Assembly (NCBI RefSeq): GCF_042242105.1
Contig: NC_092013.1
Coordinates: 20,222,618 to 20,286,617, forward strand
Length of the DNA: 64,000 nt
Source of the DNA: Pempheris klunzingeri
Lineage: Eukaryota; Chordata; Actinopteri; Acropomatiformes; Pempheridae
Direction of reading: 5' to 3'
Under the pieces are notes generated by a model. That model had not been told where the DNA came from. It saw only the letters and a list, made by a program, of their open reading frames with translations, and ran no database searches. Made by a program: the position numbers and the translations under genes. Positions 21,520-43,163 of the stretch are shown here, one piece after another. Every line of letters begins with the position of its first letter. The stretch's first letter is position 1.

Positions 21520-30485
<8,966 letters not shown>

Positions 30486-31521
30486 AGATGAAAGCCTCTT
30501 TCTTCGTGGCACAAAATGGGCCGAAGTTCTGGGTTCAGTCATGAATCAAAAGACAGAGAGATATGCTTTTTGAGTCTTTTTTTTTTTAAGCGCAGTTTGT
30601 TTTAAAAATGAGGTCACATGGACATGAGGCCATTTTTTTTTGGTCCTCTCTGTCTCAATTTCTCTGTTTAACTTTACTCTGCATGCTGAGGCTTTGAACT
30701 GGAAGCCCTACCATTAGTATCATAAGCAAGGTCTGCATGTGCACCAAAATCAGTCAGCCAAACAAAAGAGTGTACTGTGTTTCAGAATTGGCAACTAAGT
30801 CTCATTGTAAATACTTCAGCTACATTAGCTCCTCTGTATTCCACTGAATGTAATAAGCAATGCATTATTGTGATGAAAAAACGATTTTCACTATTGCAAA
30901 TAGAACATTATATGATAAAGTAGATGCTGCAAGAATATTTTTATAATACAAATCCACTCATCTACTGCACCGGCATCTTATGTCTTATGTTAGTGATTTA
31001 GTTTTGAAGGAAATTAGAATATCGAGTTTCTTTCTTCTTTTTTGGAAGTATTGTATGTTTTATGTGTTCTTAGAAAATACACCACATTGCTGGCCATAAT
31101 GTATAGCAGTAGTAGATAAGGACACTTTTCCATCACAAGCTGCCATCTGCATACCTAACATATTAATCTGGTGTTATCTGTCATAATGAGCTCTAAATCC
31201 CAAATGTTCACCTGTTGATCTCTTGTTTTTCATGCCTGTGTGTACCGGGGGAGGATATTGTGCAGCAAAAGCCTAACATGATGATGATGGTATGTTAGAT
31301 ATTTTTACATTTGTGTTCATGTTATCATACTAGCCAAATAGTTTCATGCAGATGTATCTTTACTCCTTACATTGGCCATTTTCCACAAACAAAATCCTTT
31401 CATTATATTTGATAATAGATAGTGGTACGAGTTTCATTCTATGACTATGTGATGTTTGACTGTTGATAAGTTATTGCCCTGCTCAAAGCAGCCTACTTGT
31501 GCCTTTTTAGCAGACAATAAA
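30486..31521 (+). terminator. pfkfb2 3' UTR ending in AATAAA at 31516-31521
   Basis: AT-rich sequence without a gene follows the stop codon. AATAAA at 31516-31521 is the first good plus-strand signal with T/GT-rich sequence downstream, giving a 3' UTR of about 1 kb. Confidence 0.6.
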
Positions 31522-31989
31522 AGGGAATTTTGAAGTGGCATTATTTTGTTTTTCTGTGGAAATGTAGGAGACACATTAATCTGTGCAGAACATGGCACCT
31601 TCCAAAATGGAGTGATCCAAATCTGCTATTTTATCATGTGGGACCTTCATTTAATCCTTGTCACTCAACTTGTCACAATCACTCAACTGTGAGCAGAAAA
31701 AATGACAATTAATTGTTTTTATAGAACTAGACACTAATTTCTTGTAGCCTCATAATCATATTTCATTCTCTGGGACTGCACATGGTAGAAAACTGATCAT
31801 TTGGAGAGGAAGCCCACTTTTGTAGTCCCATACTGAAAATGAAAATATCATAAATAAGATAATCTGATATAAGTATGATAAAGACAGCATCGTCTCTCTG
31901 AAAAAAATGAAGTGTCTTCCTGGGATCTATGTTTTTATTTGTATTTTACTATGTTTCCTATTATAGAATTTACGGTACAAGCAGCAGTT

Positions 31990-32131
31990 TTATCCATGTG
32001 GTCTCTGCTGTAAAGGCTCTGGTTTATCACGCAGAGAGCGTCATGCCGTCATACGGACGTACGGTGACGTTCTACACATCCGTCTCTCACTGGATGTTTA
32101 TTGTTTGAGGCAGGGCTGCAGTCAACAGCGG
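31990..32131 (+). other. Likely 5' UTR exon of yod1
   Basis: CpG-bearing sequence with a CRE-like GTGACGTT near 32063 ends at AGCGG|GTAAGA (donor at 32132). The next acceptor at 33975 opens the exon with the yod1 start codon, giving a 5' intron of about 1.8 kb. The 5' limit is not known. Confidence 0.5.
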
Positions 32132-32794
32132 GTAAGAAGACTAAATAACTTTGCTCTTTGCCACGTCGCTCAACATACCCTGTCGTGTATAGATAAGTCA
32201 GTTTACAGGCAACAGAATTTACCAAAGTGCCACTGGATGCGAAACGCTCGGGGAAAAAAACTGTCAAGTTAACGCTAAGTTAATGGTCAGGTTAGCATGC
32301 TAACGTTAGCACATGATACATGATAGACCGTTAACGTTTATCTGTGAGTCCCAACAAGTTATGTTTCTTTTATACATTTAGGATGAATCCCATCAACATC
32401 CTTGATAATTTGTGAAGTTATGTGACAAGTGGCTCAACGTAATGCTGCATTTTTCTTGTTTAGTAGGGACTTATTAGCCTCGTCCACACGGTTAGCTGTT
32501 TGTGTTGCTGTGGAGTTAAGTCGTCAACGTTAACAAAGACAATTAAACAAAGCAATGTCGCTGTCATGTGTTTTGTTCTGCTACTGCTGCTGCTCATCAG
32601 CACTTTGATTGTTGTGCCGGGTCCATTCAGAAAGCAGTGCCATGACATTACTGCCAGCGCGGTGTGGGGTGTCAGACACCCAGTTAGCCAGTGCAGGCTA
32701 ATGCAGCTCGTCACTACATGGTGGAGCAGCGAAGCTCCGAGCTAACTTTGCTAACCTTAAGTAGCCACAACAAGATGATGTGGATGGACTGCTT

Positions 32795-32851
32795 GGCATA
32801 ACCAGATCCATCAGGCATAACCAGATCCATCAGGCATAACCAGATCCATCA
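32795..32851. repeat. Three perfect 19-bp tandem copies
   Basis: The unit GGCATAACCAGATCCATCA occurs three times without a mismatch, in yod1 intron 1. The identity suggests recent expansion. There are no spacers, so it is not a CRISPR array. Confidence 0.95.
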
Positions 32852-33980
32852 GGCAGCACAGTGGAGCTACTTGAATGTTTTCTGAAAGGCAGCGTTACTG
32901 ATTTAGGGCTCCGTGACTTTTTCAATTCTCTGTGGTCGTTTGTAATTATGTAATTAGTTTAATGGCATGTTTGGAGGGATGATGGGATCTGGCCCTGCTC
33001 CAGCCTCAGATTGTGCCTCACACATAATCTTTTTTTCCCACAGTTTAAACATTTCCACTGGTGAATTAAGGTACCATGATTGTTGGAAGAGCACTTACAA
33101 AAACATCCATTAATCCGTTAGACATTTCTATAACATTGCCGCATGTCCTGCCATCACAGGCACAACCACAAACAAATGGTAAATGTTCATCTATTTCACA
33201 AAGTGTGTTTCCTGTTGACCCCCATAAAGATGGCAACTAAAACTAAGACTGCTTTCCTGTCTGGATTCCATCTCATTTTGGGTCAAGTCTTTCTCAAGGA
33301 AAAGCTGCTCCTCAGTTGAGGTGAATATTTGAGAATCCACAGTAATCTTAAATGATGGGGATACACTGACTTTTGTTTACTTTTGGACTCACAGTGACTG
33401 AATAAAATGAAATAGTACATTGGATTATCAATCTGTAAAACATAAAAACATTTTCTGTTGTGCCACAGAAATGAGAACGGTGCCCTCACAGCAACACACA
33501 GACCATCCTCACTTTGTGCAGAATCACTGTCATGCACTTTAAAACGATGCCACAAATCGGTTTCATTCAAATTCAGGATAAAAGTTAGTTTTACTTGCCA
33601 ATATACTATAATAAATAAATGTTCCACTATTAGAGTAACAAAAGTCTCATTTGCTTCAGTCAGGACTGTGAGAGTTAACAAGTAAACAGCAGATAGTAAA
33701 TCGCTGCAGGTTCACACTGAAGAGGATTATTTCATTCTTCAAATGTACATCAAACCATTTCATGAGAAACGGACTGGTAGACTGAAAGCAGCAGGAAGAA
33801 GGATGAGACTGGATATAATTACAATTCAATACATTCTAGTTTGGCTAAATAGCCATTAACAAAAAGAAGTAAAAGTTGATTTTATAGAAAGTGTCCTCTT
33901 GGTAGTTATTTTAAGTACTTGACAACGAATGACTGGGTGGACGAGCAAACTTCCTACCAAATACTGTTTTTGCAGGTAGG

Positions 33981-36001
33981 ATGTTGCGGCTTCGCTGTAA
34001 GACCAAAAATGGGAGCCACATAATGCAGGGCTTGACTCATCAGTCCTGTGTGCAAGAGCTGAAGCGCAAGGTGGAGGAGCTGACGGGTATCCCCTGTGAT
34101 GTGCAGAAAATTATGGTCGGTTATCCACCTTCCAGCCTTGATCTTCGAAATGGAGACGCTCACCTCAAGGACTACCCCATCAAATCAGGTATGTTGTCAG
34201 ACACCCGAAATAAGCAGACAGCAGGTTTTTTTTAGACCAATGTTGTAATTATGATTCAGTGTGGTGTTTGTTTGTTTTTCGTATTGTTCCTTTTTTTTTT
34301 TTTTTAAAGTTGCCTATGTTTTGTATTAATCACTGTTAAATTGTAAAAACCTTAAATCGCAGTAGAATATTGTTAACATGAAGCCTTGTAACTTTATCAT
34401 CATGACTTAACTTGACTCACTCTGAATAAAGACCAACAGTCCTGGTGTGAACATTGTTATCTGAAAAAGAAACCACACAGATTATACAGTGCACAAGGAG
34501 AATGTCTCGGCCATTTTGAATCTCATTCATGCCGGTCAGTGATCCCTGGTGGATGGTAGCCGGCCCACTTGACACACCGGTGGTCGTGTTTTTAAGCCAG
34601 GTAATAGTCACACACGGCCTCATGCTGCTTCTTTGAAATGCTGGTTTGAAGCATTGCCTCGTGTTGCAGCTACAGTAGTATGACACAACGCCTGGCTCTG
34701 TCATGTATCTTCTTAAACCCAACTCTGGTCCAGACAACTGATGTACTTTGCTTTTTGACGCCGAGGCGGTTTTTCACACAGCCAGCGTCAAAGCATGCAC
34801 GGGGCATTTTTCTGAAGTTTTCTTCATCTGCAACTACTCGCACCATGTGGAGCTCAACCAACCCTCTAGTTCGTTAGGTTGCATAGCGTTAAAAAAAGAA
34901 ATGACTATAACTTAACTATTAGTTATATTAGACGTAAATATAATGACTGGGTTAACATTTAAGCAAGTTTTGGAAGAAATCATCATGAGGAAAACTATGG
35001 ACTCGTCTGTGGACTACCCAGAGAAACTGTGAAGCAGTTTCCGTAATGAAAAGCTTTTTTTTTTAACCTTATTTCTTTCGTGCTGTGAATAACTCAGATA
35101 GAATTTGCTTCCTAAATCAGATTTTTTTGGTCATTTTAGATGAAATGGCTCAACTCACATTAATATACCCAATGTGCATATTTTTTGAGACATTTCAGTT
35201 GTATGCAACTAGATAGCTATAAATAAGAGTTTGTTTTTTTCCCACTGAGTCTCTTTTCACCCACATCTGACCGGGCTGAACTGTGTTGTGTCGTCCCCTC
35301 CAGGAGACACGCTCATTGTCGAGGAGGAGAAGAACAAGCCAAAGCCTCAGGATCATCCCACTGTGACTAAAGCACCCCGCCTGGAAGCCTCGCCCATGCT
35401 GGCACGTCGAGTGGTCCCAGCGGACAACTCCTGCCTCTTCACCAGTGTGTATTATGTAGTGGAGGGTGGCGTATATGACCTTTCTTGTGCCCCTGAGATG
35501 AGAGGCCTCATCGCCCAGATTGTGTCAAGCGACCCCGCGGCTTACTCGGAAGCGGTGCTGGGAAAGACCAACGAGGAGTACTGCTCTTGGATAAGGCGCG
35601 ACGACACCTGGGGAGGAGCCATCGAGGTGTCCATCCTCTCCAAGTTTTACCAGTGTGAGATCTGCGTGGTGGACACTCAGACAGTCCGAGTGGATCGGTT
35701 TGGAGAGGATGCTGGCTACCACAAACGCGTACTGCTCATCTACGACGGCATCCACTACGACCCGCTGCAGAAGGAAACGCCCGGCTCTGACGCCCCGCCC
35801 CAGACTATCTTCTCCACCACAGATGACGTAATCCTGGCCCAGGCCCTCGAGCTGGCAGACGAGGCTCGCCGCAAGCGGCAGTTCACGGACGTTAACCGCT
35901 TTGCATTGCGCTGCATGGTGTGCCAGACGGGCCTGGTGGGACAAAAGGAAGCCCGCGAGCATGCCAAGGAGACGGGCCACACCAATTTTGGTGAAGTGTG
36001 A
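33981..36001 (+). CDS. yod1: Ubiquitin thioesterase OTU1 (YOD1)
   Basis: OTU-family deubiquitinase that works with p97/VCP in ER-associated degradation. Two coding exons, 33981-34188 and 35304-36001, joined in frame (G|GA), give 301 residues. Residues 1-75 form the UBX-like p97-binding domain ([13 protein letters not shown]...IMVGYPP). The OTU domain has PADNSC with catalytic Cys113 and YDGIHYDPL with catalytic His220. The C-terminal zinc finger has CMVC (273-276), His289 and His295 in '[14 protein letters not shown]', matching mammalian YOD1 nearly residue for residue. Shorter than human YOD1 (348, remembered) because the N-terminus starts directly at the UBX-like domain. It lies downstream of pfkfb2 on the same strand. 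Confidence 0.97.
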
Positions 36002-37373
36002 ATGTTGTTTCGTCTCCTCTCCCTCTCACAAATGCCACCACGAACCCCGTGCCCCACGTCTGGCGACTCTGTCGGTCTATCTGTCAATCTGCTTGTGTGA
36101 TCCTCTACCTCACATTGTCCAGCGACATCTTTGGAGAATCTGCAGACACTGTGTTCAGCCTACAACCAGTTCAGTGTTAGCCTTCGTATTAACGGCTGTC
36201 AGTTCTCAAAGTCAGAAACACTACTGCAGTGCTCCGGTGTCATTCAACCATCATTTTAGTCTGTTAAGGATGGTTTCAAATCTGTTAAAAAGGGTCAAGT
36301 AAAATACGCAAACAGTTCTTAGGATTTGTTTTAATCTGTTTAGATTACTCGATGGCTGGGATGTATTGATAACACACCTAATAGCGGCATCAGTTAGAAA
36401 ATGTACCAAACTGCCTATAGTCATCTGTGACTGACTGACTGACTGAACTTAAGTGTGATGAAAATCCTGCTGTCTGGCACTAGAAAGAGTTTAAAACAAC
36501 TACCAAGAATTATTTGCACTTTGATGTGATCCTATTCACTGTTGTCTTAAACGCAGCACACAAAGTTTGACTGTTATTCATCATGTTGGTTATGTAGCAT
36601 GTTTTTTTGTTTTTACTTCGTGTATGTAGGTCAGAAACTCTTCCAATACTAAAAACTGAAAATTGAGTTAACTTTAGATGTCAGAATTGTTAATGCTAAA
36701 CTGGATTCGTCTTTCTACAAACACGCTATTTGTGGCATCTCTTTGAATTTACTGAGCAGTGGCCATCGAGATTGAAGTAATGCTTTTTTGAAATACAATA
36801 TCATGTTACAAATTGTGATCCAAAATTAGCCTCATTATTCTATGTGGGACTTTTTTTTCTTCTCTTCTTTATGCCCATTTTTGGATGTCGCGACATGGTT
36901 TATTAGTGAGCTTATTTTAAAGTAAACACAAAAAAACGACTACAATGGTGCTGGGAAAAAAAACATTTTGCAAAATGTGTAGCTCTTTGTTTTCCTTCAT
37001 GGCTACGACAGTTTTTCACGAGTGTAATTTTTAATTCTAGTGAGTAATTTTCAAATGTCATCATGCTGTAAGAACTACTCTTTTTAAGAATACAGGTTTT
37101 CTTTTGTTTTTATATTGCTGAATATTTGGGAAAAACACTTAAAGCGTGGTGAGAGGAGTGTGAGCATCGTAGTTCAGAGCAAAAATCATGGTGAGAAGCT
37201 GGTGAAGTGACTACAAGTCTGCAAAGAGTGCTGAAACATGCTGTATGACATAAATCCTGCTCACTTAATGCATTTACTGTTCAGGTATGGTCCATGCACC
37301 GTGTGCTTTGCTAATCAGTGTTAACCTTTTACCTTTTGCAATTGAATTTTGTCAGCCGGTTGTGTAAGCTATG

Positions 37374-37379
37374 AATAAA
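37374..37379 (+). terminator. yod1 polyadenylation signal
   Basis: AATAAA about 1.37 kb after the stop codon, followed by GT/T-rich sequence. A second AATAAA at about 38219 could serve a longer 3' UTR. Confidence 0.65.
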
Positions 37380-38820
37380 GGTCCATTTTGGTTCAGTATT
37401 TAGTGCATGTTGTCTAAAAGACACCACAGTTCCTCTGTATGTTTCGCACAGTTGGAGCATGTCTCACATTTTAAGCTAAAGTCGGCCACCGTGTCTTTGC
37501 TAATTCTTTTGATTCTCACTGCCTCAGAAGATGAAGCATGCACTAATGTGAAACCACAGCTCAAAAATGTCACATTGGAGGAGGCCATGAAGATGTTTGT
37601 GGTGGGATTAGTTTTTTTCCTTGAAGCTCATTTCATTGTGGCCTCGTGCTGTGCAGAACCAGTATTTCTTCTTCACATATCTGTGATGGCAATATTGGTA
37701 CTGGGTCGTTGCCAAAAAAAAGCGAGGGACTTCATTGGGGCTTTCTTTCAGATTTGTTTTCTTGATTCAGACTCAGATGGTGTAGGGAATAAGCTAAAGG
37801 TGAAGCAAACATGTCAAATTATTTCTTATTTTGAATGTGAATTACTCTGATTTTCTTGATCTGTTACCTGTAGGTAGGTTATTTTTAACAGTGATTATGG
37901 GTTTAATCAGCTTGCATAAAAGTGAAACTATGAAATGGCTTCGTTGTATTTTGTATCTACCAAGTTCTCATGACTCATCAAGGACAATAACAATGAATGT
38001 TGCACACAAAGCACTACAGAATAACTGGATTTACTTGATTTTTTTCAGTGTTGTGTCACAATTAAAAGTTATAGCTGACAGTGTTGCCTGTGAGTCATTT
38101 TGTTTCTGCCGTTTTTCTTCTTTTTTCACTTCACTCTTTTTTTAATATTGCGTGCCTGATCGTTCCTACTATTGCACCCATCTGTTTATAACTCCTATTG
38201 ACAATCTGCAGCCACTGGAAATAAACCCAAGTTGGCTAAACAATGCTGATCCTGTGCCATCGTAGTTGGATTACACTGCCTACGTGTTATTTTAAGGCAC
38301 ATCTAGCCTTTCTTAATAGGATCTAAGATTTATTTGCCAACTGTAGCAGCTTCCACTGCAGCTGCAGAGACGCTATGTCACAGATAAGAGTGTGATTAAT
38401 AACTTCTCTTGACAGCTGCAGTCCATCAGGGTGTGCCAGGTTCAGGGCCCTTGTGTACATACGGGCCCCGTGGGATGGAGTCCTCATTGTGATCAATTAC
38501 ACCTGTGCCACTTCACAAACTCTTGGTTGAACAATTGTTGGTCAGTTCATTGTTAAGCTGATCACAGAAAATCGATAAGTAACAGTTATGATAATGAATC
38601 GTTAAGGTAAAACATGCACTTTCAGTGTCTCAATTCAGAGAAGTTGTTTTATCTTGTGTGATGGAAAATTGGATATTTGGGTTGGAAATATCAAAACTAG
38701 AAAGCTGTAGACATTTCATGCACCAAACCATTAATTGGTAAAGTAACGGGTTTATCATGAGGAGGCTAGGATCAGACCACTGCTGAGGACTTTCTATGAG
38801 ACTGGTGGCATCTGTGGTCC
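37380..38820. other. Intergenic or extended yod1 3' UTR
   Basis: No recognised gene. A 147-codon plus-strand frame (37407-37850) has hydrophobic runs but no family resemblance and no splice or promoter support; it could lie in an alternative yod1 3' UTR. Confidence 0.4.
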
Positions 38821-38829
38821 TTTATGCAG

Positions 38830-39310
38830 TGGTGTGTTGGGGAGGGGGGGGTGTTCTGAGCGGGACAAGAACGGGCTCAACAGACTGATAAAAAGAGCCA
38901 GCTCAGTCTGTGGCCGCCCCCTGGACTCCATAGAGGTGGTGGGAGAGAGGAGGATCTTGGTCAAACTGTCCTCCATCAAGGACAACACCTCACACCCTCT
39001 GCATCAGACTGTGGGGACCTTAAGCAGCTCCTGATCCACCCTGAGTGTAAGAAGGAGCGCTTTCGCAGGTCCTGCAGTCAGACTGTATAATGCTGCATTA
39101 TAGCCTGCTTATAGCACAACCACTACCTTGTGCACTGTATTATTACTACCCAATCTTGGGCAACTGTGCAATAAATCTACAAAATTCTTCTGTATATGTA
39201 TTTTGTTTATTTAATTTTCTATTTCTTTAACTATTTCTGTCCCCTTGAGCTGCAGTAACAGCAAACTTTCCCCACTGAGGGATCAATAAATGTTATCTTA
39301 TCATTAATAA
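38830..39310 (+). mobile_element. 5'-truncated LINE, 3' end only
   Basis: The frame 38834-39034 reads 'RLIKRASSVCGRPLDSIEVV', then 'LSSIKDNTSHPLHQTVGTLS', the conserved C-terminal end of a fish non-LTR reverse transcriptase. A frame change follows, where 'LIHPECKKERFRRS' lies in another frame. The tail has 'CCACTGAGGGATCAATAAAT' then GTTATCTTATC, the usual 3' terminus. A dead, truncated copy; the clade was not assigned. Confidence 0.7.
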
Positions 39311-39538
39311 TAATCATTAATTCTAGCATTGAAATACAAAAGAACCATTTCTAAGGATTTACTTTTACTTTGCTTTTTTATATTGTATAATATATTTAAA
39401 TATTTTGCAGCTGTGAGCAACTCCCTTTGAGCATTACATAGTGGGACAACAGTACGGACCGGCCCACTCAAAAATCCTATGTGTCTTTTTTTTTTAAGTG
39501 TATTTAACTAATTGAACTAATTGAACAAAACCACATAC

Positions 39539-40030
39539 AGTGGTAGAATGTGAATAAGTGCATTTACTCAAGTACTGCGCTTGAGTACAAATTCACAGTG
39601 CTTGTACTTCGATGCTACTGTCTACTTCCACTCCACTACTTTAAATAAATACTAGTAATACAAATATTCTACATTACACTACATTTATTTGACAGTACTA
39701 ATTAGGTATACTAGTTACATTGCAGATCAGATAATCAATATGAAATATATTCAACTCATGAGTGATGATGTATTATTATGAATTAAGTTACCCAGCAGTA
39801 TATAAAGTATAGCTACAATATTAGTGATGCATAAGTACAAATTTGAGGCACTTCTACTCTTCTACAGTTCAGAGGAAAATGTGCTCTTTTACTTCACTGC
39901 ATTTATCTGACAGCTTTAGTTACCAGTTACTTCATTTAAATCACTAATTGAAATACTTACACACAGAACATATTAAGAGCTGATATAATATGATGCTTTG
40001 TCATAAATTAAACTACCGAACAGTACATGC
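39539..40030. repeat. Teleost 'AAGTACTTTTACTT' interspersed repeat, two half copies
   Basis: Begins CAGTGGTAGAATGTGAATAA and 'GCATTTACTCAAGTACTGCG'. The block 'CTACATTTATTTGACAG...AAGTTACCCAGCAGTATATA' recurs in diverged form as 'CTGCATTTATCTGACAG...AAACTACCGAACAGTACA' from about 39,890. This is a partial tandem copy of one family; the other end of the family appears at 4190-4410. No coding capacity. Confidence 0.55.
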
Positions 40031-40569
40031 CATCACAACTGCGAGGATTAGTCGATTAATTGATTGGTATTGATTTGGAGTCACTGCCTCATGTTATTTA
40101 AAGCTATTTAAAAGAAAAAAAAATCTGGAATTTTCTGGAATTTTTGGTACTGATTTGCTGTCCCTGTGTCCTATTACATGAAAGTCATTGATAATAATAA
40201 AAAAAAAAGCCATTATTTTTAATTAAAATATTTATATAATATGTAAAGTTAGTTAGAACTGGACACTGAAATAATGCTGCTCCGTCTCATGTAATCAGTC
40301 ATTTATTGATGATCCCTAAATGAATCCTCCGGGGTCTGGGAGGAGAGCTGCCCGCCATCCTGATGCCCCCACCGGGTCAGATTGAGTCAGCAGACACCCC
40401 TGGGTCCGGAGTCGGTGTGGGAGCACCCTTAAAGAGTCATCACCAAACTCCTCCGTGGTTACTTAACAGCTCCTTTCCCGTTAAATAACCGATCACTGCG
40501 TCCATTGGACAGAGTCTGACGCTGATTAGCAGATTACTGCAGTTATAGGTGCCATGGCGGCTTAGGGAG

Positions 40570-40708
40570 AGAGCTGCTCTCTGATTGGCTGAAAGCTCAG
40601 GGCGCACTGTCCCTCGGGCAGGTGTCACGGAGCCGCGCGCTCACCGCGTCCTCACTTGCACACGAAGCAGAAGATGGATAAGTGACCGGAGCACGGAGCC
40701 TCACACGG
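40570..40708 (+). other. Likely promoter/5' UTR exon of the SARG-like gene
   Basis: CpG-rich GGAGCCGCGCGCTCACCGCG and an ideal donor CACACGG|GTGAGT at 40708/40709. The next acceptor is TCTTTTCACAG ending at 43111, giving a 2.4-kb first intron. The 5' limit is approximate. Confidence 0.5.
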
Positions 40709-43163
40709 GTGAGTGGTCGGCTGATGCAAAACATGAACTTTGTGGTCTGTTAAAGTCCTTCAAAATCCATGTAATCGCCCTTTATATTAGATGGTTTGGT
40801 TTTGGTTTGGTTTAAATCGATTGATTGTCGCCACATGATGTCATACGTGTGTGTGTGTGTGTAGTTCAAGTTCATAACTGTCATCATTACATTGTTATGT
40901 CCGCCTTTGTGTTATTTGCTGACTGGTTTTTGTTGTCTTTTTGGGAGTGAGGTAACTTTCTAATGGACACAGAGCAGATCTGCCTGTTTAGTGTACTGTG
41001 TATAATATAATCTTTATTACAAAGGACACAGAGTTGAACCCTGAGGTATCTGAGGGCAGAGGGATGAGGGTCAGGCTGTGAGTCACTTCAGCCGGTAGCT
41101 CTTTTATAGCCACAATCAAAACACAACTGTTAACTGTAGAGCAGAGATGAATGTTCCAAGGAGTCGGACACGGCACTTCGCTTTTATTGCCTCCACCGTT
41201 CGGTGAGCCCATCCTGCACCTGTGTCGATAGGTGTATCTACAGAGAGATAACGTTATGAGTTTATTTTCATCTGTGCTGATGAAAGATGTCCTTTCACTG
41301 GAAGGAAGTGGCCCACAGGGGTTAATGACTAACTGCAGTCTTTGTTATGACCCTGAGCCACAATAGACGCGCAACAACACAGGAGCTATGAAATGCTTAT
41401 TATTTAAGAAAGGAAAACTTAATTACCAGAAGTCAGTAGCTTTTAAGTGTTAAATACTCTACTGATATTGTCCAAGGTGCTTTTTCGTTTGCCCGGAGGC
41501 CACAGCAGCTGCTCTAGTTATTTGCATTATTTGATCAACCCAGATTGTGTCGGGTTAAAACACAAATGTTATCTCAGTGTTTCCACTCTTCCGATTCATA
41601 TCCTGACCTGCAGGACAGATGGGGGCATTTCCATATTGGCCTGGTGATAGGGGCTTTAAAATGTTACAGAGATGACTTGGCAAAGCATGACCAGTGAACA
41701 GGAGTGCTTTTGTGCAGCCCTTCCCTCTCAGGTGCTGAAACTTATCCAAAAGTGGATTTCTTTTCACCAGGATCACACAGAGGTTCCTTTATACTGAAGC
41801 TCCAGCTTTATTTCTGCATATTCCATCGGAAAAGCCAAATGTATTTATTCTCCAAAATGTGCTCGTTCTGGTAGAAATCTTATACTCAAGTAGTTAAAAT
41901 TGTTCCTTCAATTTATAAAAGCCAAGAAGCATCTATCCAAAGTGCCTCGCCACGGTCAGACTACCATCCCTGATCATCATATTACCATTCTTGCTATATT
42001 TCACCACCTCAAACTGATACATCTGTATTAATAATGTCCCACCACTAGACTGTTACAGTTACAACACGGTCAAACTGGATATCATATAGCTCTCAGGAGA
42101 TCATTGCTGCTGCCCTCCACTCCCTCTGAAACTGATCCGGTTGAGGAAGATTAGGAGTGGCATGTGTGCTGTAATCTGAGTCACATGCAGTAAGAGGACT
42201 AGTTAGATATCTGTCAGAAACGCACTAAGCTATGATACCCTGTCACTGCCTACCAGTCAGGCTGTCTAGTCATCAGAAAGCTGCTGTGCATGTAGCTCAG
42301 GGTCACATAGGATGGGACGTGTCGGTGAGATGATAGTTCTGCAGGTGAATCTAAACGCATGCAGATAACAAATGTCTGCATGTCGAGACATATATTGTTC
42401 ATCAGCGTCTGTGGACATTGTACTGATATTTATCTACTAATAACAGAGGGAGCCAAGGTCTGCATTCCTTTACAGTTAAAAACAAAATGTCCTATGGCAA
42501 TAAAATCAGATGTGGCCAAAGCTCAAAGCTATTTATGAATATGGTTTAATGACTTTACAAAGAAAACACTGAATGTCACTGAACGGCGTGGTCTGCTTTA
42601 ATGCAGAAATGTGTCACACTTTTTGTTGGTCAATAAGTGCATGCCGAGCCCGGTAGAGTTTTTGCACCAGACGTCTGACGTGATGAGTATCTAGCATAGA
42701 CAAGTGAGCCTCTGTGGTTCTTGTCCGTACTGCTCATTAGGACTCTAGACATTGTACATTGAACTTGACTCTAAAAACTTCATTTTTGTGTTTATTCCAG
42801 CCAGCTGGGCTGTTTCTAGATGATCAGAAAGCCATCATAACGTCACACCAGTGTGTTTTCTGCCTACAAGTTGCGCACACACCCTCAGTTACATGTAAAC
42901 TGGATACCCTTTAATGCCAATTAGGAATTACTGTATGAGGTTAGCACTAGGTAACACAGAAGTTAGAGCAAAAATAGTTAGAATATGGAAAACAATGCTA
43001 CACTACACACTTCTTCTGATGACGTCCGATATAGATGGCGTCACGCTGCCAAGCTTGTAGACGAACACTTTAAATTGTAGTTTTAACTCACCATGTGTTG
43101 TCTTTTCACAGAGTGAACACACAACAATCTGTGCCACTGACCTTGGATAAGTAGGGCACTAAG

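Noticed and set aside
32795-32851. CRISPR-like direct repeats
   Set aside because: Repeats are back to back with no spacers, and the genome is eukaryotic.
35525-35980. 151-codon frame antisense to yod1 exon 2
   Set aside because: Shadow of the conserved OTU coding sequence.
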